From: Candidatus Sulfopaludibacter sp. SbA3
Lineage (GTDB): Bacteria; Acidobacteriota; Vicinamibacteria; Vicinamibacterales; UBA2999
Direction: 5' to 3'
Assembly: GCA_945866285.1 (NCBI GenBank)
Contig: CAMBHC010000082.1
Location: forward strand, 1 to 9,145
DNA: 9,145 bases
Of this stretch, positions 5,947 to 9,145 are shown piece after piece. Within the stretch, counting starts at the first letter, position 1. Each line of letters begins with the position of its first letter. Below the pieces are notes generated by a model that saw only the letters and a list, made by a program, of their open reading frames with translations, was not told where the DNA came from and searched no databases. A program made the position numbers and the translations under genes.

Positions 5947-6630
5947 GTCCTTGTCTTCGAAGTCGTCTTTCGAATTCGGGTCGAGTTCCCACCGGTGCGT
6001 GTCGCGCTCGCTGATCTCCGCGCCGCCCTGCAGTTCCTCATCGTCCGCATATTCGACGCCGAGCGCGCGGCCAATTTCGTCGACCACGTCCTGGTCGGGC
6101 GTGGGGTTGTCGCCGCCGGGCGATTCGTCGCCATGCGAGTCGGCCGTCTGCCAATCAGCGTCGACGTCGCCGCCGGTCAGCCGGGGGCTGGTACTGTTGT
6201 TCTTCTTGAGGGTGTCGCGCATTTCCTCGCCGCCGGAGTGCGCGGCTGAGGCGAGCCGCGCCATCCCCAGGCTCGACGGAATGCCGTGGATGTCGGCCAC
6301 GGTCTTGCGCGGCCGGTCGAGGTTGGGCTTCTTGGACACCACTGGGGCCGGCGCTGCCGCCTTTTTTGGCGCGGCCTTCTTTACGGGCGCGGCCTTCTTG
6401 GCCGGGGCCTTCCGGGCAGCAGGCTTAGCCTTCTTGACTGGCTTCTTGGCCTTGCGGACCACGGCCTTGGAGGCCTTCTTGGCCGTCTTCTTGGCCGTCT
6501 TCACCGGCTTTTTAACCACTCGTTTGGCCTTCTTGACGGCTTTTCGGGCGGCCGCTTTGGGCGCGGCCTTCTTCGTGGCTTTCTTGACGGCCTTCTTGTT
6601 GGCGGGCCGAGCGGGCTTCTTGCGGGCCAT
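5944..6630 (-). CDS. Histone H1-like Lys/Ala/Pro-rich tail joined to acidic DUF6335-like domain
   Basis: A 228-aa protein with two opposite halves. Residues 1-102 are almost only Lys, Ala, Pro, Val and Arg, in repeats such as KKA, KKP and KAAPKK, like eukaryotic H1 tails and bacterial AlgP/HctB-type DNA-compacting proteins. Residues 103-145 form a linker (PRKTVADIHGIPSSLGMARL). Residues about 147-228 are strongly acidic and carry SPRLTGGDVDADW (148-160), PTPDQDVVDEIGRALGV (176-192) and RDTHRWELDPNS (209-220); from memory this pattern matches the DUF6335 family known mainly from cyanobacteria, function unknown. I infer a nucleoid or stress-related DNA-binding role. No signal peptide or membrane segment. 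The ATG is well supported by GGAGGA 7 nt upstream (plus-strand 6638-6643). It is convergent with gabD and divergent from rpsA. Low-complexity codons (AAG/GCC) inflate reading frames on the other strand. Confidence 0.85.
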   Translation of the reverse strand: MARKKPARPANKKAVKKATKKAAPKAAARKAVKKAKRVVKKPVKTAKKTAKKASKAVVRKAKKPVKKAKPAARKAPAKKAAPVKKAAPKKAAAPAPVVSKKPNLDRPRKTVADIHGIPSSLGMARLASAAHSGGEEMRDTLKKNNSTSPRLTGGDVDADWQTADSHGDESPGGDNPTPDQDVVDEIGRALGVEYADDEELQGGAEISERDTHRWELDPNSKDDFEDKD

Positions 6631-6651
6631 GGCAAAATCCTCCGGGGATTC

Positions 6652-6681
6652 TTGACAGTTTGCGGCTAAGTAGCGTAACCT
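6652..6681 (+). promoter_or_regulatory. Putative sigma-70 promoter of rpsA
   Basis: A perfect -35 hexamer TTGACA (6652-6657) is followed after 18 bp by TAACCT (6676-6681), a weak -10 (3 of 6 matches). The start would fall near 6688, giving a leader of about 105 nt before the rpsA ATG. It is the only strong -35 in the 162-bp divergent spacer. The exact -10 is uncertain. Confidence 0.45.
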
Positions 6682-6694
6682 CTATCGGTTACGC
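6673..6694. promoter_or_regulatory. Inverted repeat at the rpsA promoter (operator or leader hairpin)
   Basis: GCGTAACC, six bases (TCTATC), then GGTTACGC: a perfect 8-bp inverted repeat that covers the presumed -10 and start site of rpsA and lies 43 bp before the divergent lysine-rich gene's ATG. Its position fits an operator for a dimeric regulator; if transcribed from further upstream it would form a hairpin. No regulator gene is present in the window. Confidence 0.5.
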
Positions 6695-6792
6695 CGGGTG
6701 CCAGTTTCCAGTTCACTTCACAAGTTCCGCTGTGATCACGACGCTGGCGACCTGACAGTAGCAAATCTGAGAGTAAAGGACACGCACCGATA

Positions 6793-8568
6793 ATGGCAAT
6801 TTCGCAGGACGAACAAAACCCCGCTACCGAACCAGGCGCGACCCCCGCGGCCCGGGTTCCGGGGAAGCAGGCGCTCAAGACCACGTCACCCTGGGGGCAC
6901 GACGATGACACCGACCCACAGGAGTATGCCCGCCTGTTGGACCTTTACGATAACAGCTTCCGCAACCTCGCGGAAGGTGAAGTCGTCAAGGGGACCGTTC
7001 TCAAGGTCACCGCAAACGAAGTCGTAATCGACGTCGGCTACAAGTCGGAAGGCGTCATCGCCGTCGAAGAGTTCCTCGACGAAACCGGCCAGGTCATTGT
7101 TCGCGAGGGCGACGTCGTTGACGTGCTGCTCGAGCGCACCGAAGACCGTGAAGGCCACATCGTCCTCTCGCGCGAAAAAGCCGAGAAGATGAAGATTTGG
7201 GACGAAGTTGAACGCGCCTTCCAGGAACGGAAGGTCGTCATCGGCCGCGTCGTCGAGCGGATCAAGGGTGGTCTCGCGGTGGACATCGGCGTCCGCGCGT
7301 TCCTGCCCGGCAGCCAGATCGACGTTCGCCCGGTGCGCAACCTGGACGCCCTCAAGGGCCAGGAACTGCGCATGCGCGTCATCAAGGTCAACAAGAAGCG
7401 CGGCAATATCGTGCTCTCCCGCAAGGTCCTCCTCGAAGAGGAGAACGCCGAGAAGAAGAAGTCGACGCTCGAGACGCTCGCCGAGGGCAAGGTCCTCCGT
7501 GGCGTGGTCAAGAACATCACCGACTACGGTGCGTTCATCGACCTCGGCGGCATCGACGGCCTGCTGCACATCACCGACATGTCGTGGGGCCGCGTCGGTC
7601 ACCCGTCGGAGCTGTTCAAGGTCAACGACGAGATCGACGTGGTGGTGCTCAAGTACGACCAGGCCACCGAGCGCGTCTCGCTCGGCCACAAGCAGCTGAT
7701 GGCTGACCCGTGGACCACGGTGATGGATCGCTTCCCGGCTGGCGCCCGCATGGCCGGCAAGGTGGTGAGCCTGACCGACTACGGCGCGTTCATCGAGCTG
7801 GAGCCGGGCGTTGAAGGCCTGATCCACGTGAGCGAAATGTCGTGGAGCAAGCGCGTGAAGCACCCGTCGAAGATCCTCAACGTGGGGGATTCGGTTGACG
7901 CCATGGTGCTCGGCGTGGATCCCGCGGCGCGCCGCATCTCGCTCGGCCTGAAGCAGGTCGAGAGCAACCCGTGGCACGAGCTGGCCGAGAAGTACCCGGT
8001 TGGCACGAAGATCAAGGGCAAGGTCCGTAACCTGACCGAGTTCGGTGCGTTCGTGGAAGTCGAAGAAGACATCGACGGCCTGATCCACATCTCGGACATG
8101 TCGTGGAGCAAGCGCGTCAAGCACCCGAGCGAAGTGCTCAAGAAGGGTGATGTCGTCGAGGCGATGGTGCTCAGCATCGACGCCGAGAACCAGCGCCTGT
8201 CGCTCGGCCTCAAGCAGCTCGCCACCGACATCTGGGAAGACTTCTTCTCCCGGCACCAGGTGGGCAGCACCATTGAAGGCAAGGTGGTCCGCATGACCAA
8301 CTTCGGCGCGTTCGTCGAACTCGACGAAGGCATCGAAGGCCTGATTCACGTGAGTGAGTTCGACGATTCGCAGGGCGGCGAGAAGATCGATCTGGAAGTC
8401 GAGAAGAGCTACCAGATGAAGATCATCAAGCTCAGCCCGGCGGAGCGGAAAATCGGCCTCAGCATTCGTGCACTGACCAACGCCAACTACCGAGCCGACT
8501 ACGAGTCGTTCTCGGAGGCGCAGGGCCAGGGCGGCGCGACGCTGGGCGATCACCTCAAGCACAAATAG
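6793..8568 (+). CDS. rpsA: 30S ribosomal protein S1
   Basis: Single-stranded RNA-binding ribosomal protein that brings mRNA to the 30S subunit. The 591-aa product carries six S1 (OB-fold) domains: about 62-128, 147-211, 232-300, 317-387, 404-474 and 491-560. Domains 1-2 are divergent, as usual for the ribosome-binding half; domains 3-6 show the RNA-binding pattern G-V-x-TDYGAF-I/V-x-L...GLIH-SEMSW. Domains 4 and 5 share MSWSKRVKHPS and are the most similar pair. A 55-residue acidic N-terminal extension precedes domain 1 (E. coli S1 is 557 aa). The ATG at 6793 is the only possible start, because the frame closes at 6733. Its only SD-like site, AAAGGA (6775-6780), is 12 nt away, so initiation is weak by SD rules, as in E. 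coli rpsA, where S1 represses its own mRNA. The HU/IHF gene follows after 1 bp. Confidence 0.98.
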   Translation: MAISQDEQNPATEPGATPAARVPGKQALKTTSPWGHDDDTDPQEYARLLDLYDNSFRNLAEGEVVKGTVLKVTANEVVIDVGYKSEGVIAVEEFLDETGQVIVREGDVVDVLLERTEDREGHIVLSREKAEKMKIWDEVERAFQERKVVIGRVVERIKGGLAVDIGVRAFLPGSQIDVRPVRNLDALKGQELRMRVIKVNKKRGNIVLSRKVLLEEENAEKKKSTLETLAEGKVLRGVVKNITDYGAFIDLGGIDGLLHITDMSWGRVGHPSELFKVNDEIDVVVLKYDQATERVSLGHKQLMADPWTTVMDRFPAGARMAGKVVSLTDYGAFIELEPGVEGLIHVSEMSWSKRVKHPSKILNVGDSVDAMVLGVDPAARRISLGLKQVESNPWHELAEKYPVGTKIKGKVRNLTEFGAFVEVEEDIDGLIHISDMSWSKRVKHPSEVLKKGDVVEAMVLSIDAENQRLSLGLKQLATDIWEDFFSRHQVGSTIEGKVVRMTNFGAFVELDEGIEGLIHVSEFDDSQGGEKIDLEVEKSYQMKIIKLSPAERKIGLSIRALTNANYRADYESFSEAQGQGGATLGDHLKHK

Positions 8569-8569
8569 C

Positions 8570-8902
8570 ATGACGAAGGCGGAACTGGTCGAAGAAGTAT
8601 CGCGTGTCTCAGACCTCACGAAGAAGCACTCGGAGGTCATCGTCGACACCGTGTTTGAGAGCATCATCGATGCACTTAAACGCGGTGACAAGATCGAGCT
8701 GCGCGGATTCGGCAGTTTCCGCCTTCGCAAGCGCGAGCCCCGCAAGGGCCGCAATCCGAAGACCGGCGACAAGGTGGACGTGCCGCCCAAGCGCGTCCCG
8801 TATTTCAAGCCGGGCAAGGAATTGAAAGACCTGATCAACCGCGAGACGGGGGAGCCGGTCGACGGCACCCCGGCCCCGCCCGCCGACAGCGCGCCTTTGT
8901 GA
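8570..8902 (+). CDS. HU/IHF-family DNA-bending protein (IHF-beta-like)
   Basis: Nucleoid protein (110 aa) that binds the minor groove as a dimer and bends DNA. Visible: the N-terminal helical dimerisation part MTKAELVEEVSRVSDLTKKH, then ELRGFGSFRLRKRE (43-56), the beta-arm tip RNPKTGD (61-67) with the intercalating Pro63, and VPYFKPGKELKDLIN (76-90). The KTGDKV-VPYFKPGKEL wording and the position just after rpsA resemble ihfB, but HU proteins of non-proteobacteria look alike, so no symbol is given. A 15-20-residue Pro/Ala/Asp-rich tail extends beyond the usual 90-95 aa. The start is 1 bp after the rpsA stop with no clear Shine-Dalgarno, indicating co-transcription and coupled translation. Its 3' half is repeated in inverted orientation at 8976-9145. 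Confidence 0.95.
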   Translation: MTKAELVEEVSRVSDLTKKHSEVIVDTVFESIIDALKRGDKIELRGFGSFRLRKREPRKGRNPKTGDKVDVPPKRVPYFKPGKELKDLINRETGEPVDGTPAPPADSAPL

Positions 8903-8978
8903 TGGGGTCAGGTCAAGAAAGTCACACTCTGCGGTTCGAGAGCATCGAGAGTGTGATTTTCTTGACCTGACCCCATCA
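8900..8978. repeat. Palindromic element after the HU gene (REP-like, possible terminator hairpin)
   Basis: The 31-base arms begin TGATGGGGTCAGGTCAAGAA and end TCACACTCT, with the 17-nt centre GCGGTTCGAGAGCATCG (8931-8947). The only non-Watson-Crick pair is G8921/T8957, which would be G-U in RNA. GGGGTCAGGTC-type palindromes are, from memory, a widespread dispersed repeat near RAYT-like transposases; none is coded here. It could act as a hairpin terminator for the rpsA-HU unit, although no U-tract follows. Confidence 0.7.
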
Positions 8979-9145
8979 CAAAGGCGCGCCGTCGGCGGGC
9001 GGGGCCGGGGAGCCGTCGACCGGCTCCCCCGTCTCACGGTTGATCAGGTCTTTCAATTCCTTGCCCGGCTTGAAATACGGGACGCGCTTGGGCGGCACGT
9101 CCACCTTGTCGCCGGTCTTCGGATTGCGGCCCTTGCGGGGCTCGC
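8976..9145 (-). CDS. Second, convergent copy of the HU/IHF-like gene (3' part only, cut by window edge)
   Basis: Minus-strand reading gives 55 residues, equivalent to residues 56-110 of the HU/IHF-like protein at 8570-8902, ending in a TGA at 8978-8976. It begins EPRKGRNPKTGD, includes VPYFKPGKELKDLIN and ends PADGAPL. Two residues differ from the plus-strand copy (Thr100 to Ser, Ser107 to Gly) and one change is silent (Arg91 CGC to CGT). The N-terminal half would lie beyond the right edge. It may be a genuine tail-to-tail duplicate or a fold-back artefact of assembly; the sequence alone cannot decide. Confidence 0.5.
   Translation of the reverse strand, partial: EPRKGRNPKTGDKVDVPPKRVPYFKPGKELKDLINRETGEPVDGSPAPPADGAPL

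Larger units (their letters stand above)
8733..9145. repeat. Long inverted repeat: 198-bp arms, 17-nt centre
   Basis: Positions 8733-8930 and 8948-9145 are reverse complements with no gaps; base x pairs with base 17878-x. Only four differences are seen: C8842/A9036, A8867/A9011, A8888/C8990 and G8921/T8957. The right arm reaches the last base of the window, so the true repeat may be longer. The arms contain codons 56-110 of the HU gene plus the 3' flanking repeat. Confidence 0.97.

Noticed and set aside
5951..6655. Plus-strand 234-codon frame with apparent hydrophobic C-terminal half
   Set aside because: It is the antisense image of the Lys/Ala repeats (AAG and GCC codons read as Leu/Phe/Ala/Gly), with no ribosome site; the minus-strand gene has a strong one.
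6732..6739. GTGATCAC palindrome in the rpsA leader
   Set aside because: An isolated 8-bp palindrome is expected by chance and no second copy lies nearby.
7838..8140. Near-identical segments encoding MSWSKRVKHPS in S1 domains 4 and 5, considered a DNA repeat
   Set aside because: They are homologous positions of adjacent S1 domains, 260 bp apart, as expected for this protein family.
6886..8868. 660-codon open frame antisense to rpsA and the HU gene
   Set aside because: It lies opposite two certain genes, has no recognisable domain and is explained by GC-rich codon bias leaving the antisense frame free of stops.

Overview
The window is GC-rich, gene-dense bacterial DNA. Housekeeping genes in the order cmk, rpsA and hup/ihfB, a lysine-rich tail joined to a DUF6335-like domain, and many small palindromic repeats suggest a free-living bacterium. 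Acidobacteriota (Vicinamibacteria-like) is my best guess; this is inference from gene content and repeat style, since no rRNA or marker tree is available here.

Layout. Positions 1-2232 (minus strand) hold a tightly overlapping ABC importer operon of the SsuBC/TauBC (NitT/TauT) type: permease, ATPase, second permease. The last gene runs off the left edge and no substrate-binding protein is in view. From a 99-bp divergent spacer, cmk (cytidylate kinase) is read rightward. It is followed by a PLP-dependent aromatic-type amino acid decarboxylase and a succinate-semialdehyde dehydrogenase (gabD-like), separated by three REP-like hairpins. A convergent minus-strand gene encodes a histone-H1-like Lys/Ala/Pro tail joined to an acidic DUF6335-like domain. 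Then come rpsA (six-domain ribosomal protein S1) and, 1 bp later, an HU/IHF-family gene.

In many bacteria cmk, rpsA and ihfB/hup are direct neighbours. Here about 3.8 kb of metabolic and nucleoid-type genes lies between cmk and rpsA. The last ~410 bp form an almost perfect inverted repeat (198-bp arms, 4 differences, 17-nt centre), so that the 3' half of the HU gene reappears on the minus strand at the right edge. This is either a real tail-to-tail duplication or a fold-back assembly product at a palindromic repeat.

Other points of interest are two divergent promoters whose -10 boxes sit 8-9 nt from GTG starts (probable leaderless mRNAs), a palindrome holding the stop codons of two convergent genes, and an inverted repeat overlapping the likely rpsA promoter. 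I did not find a clearly new multi-gene defence or mobile system. No intergenic stretch exceeds 300 bp, and I saw no tRNA, rRNA, CRISPR array or insertion sequence.
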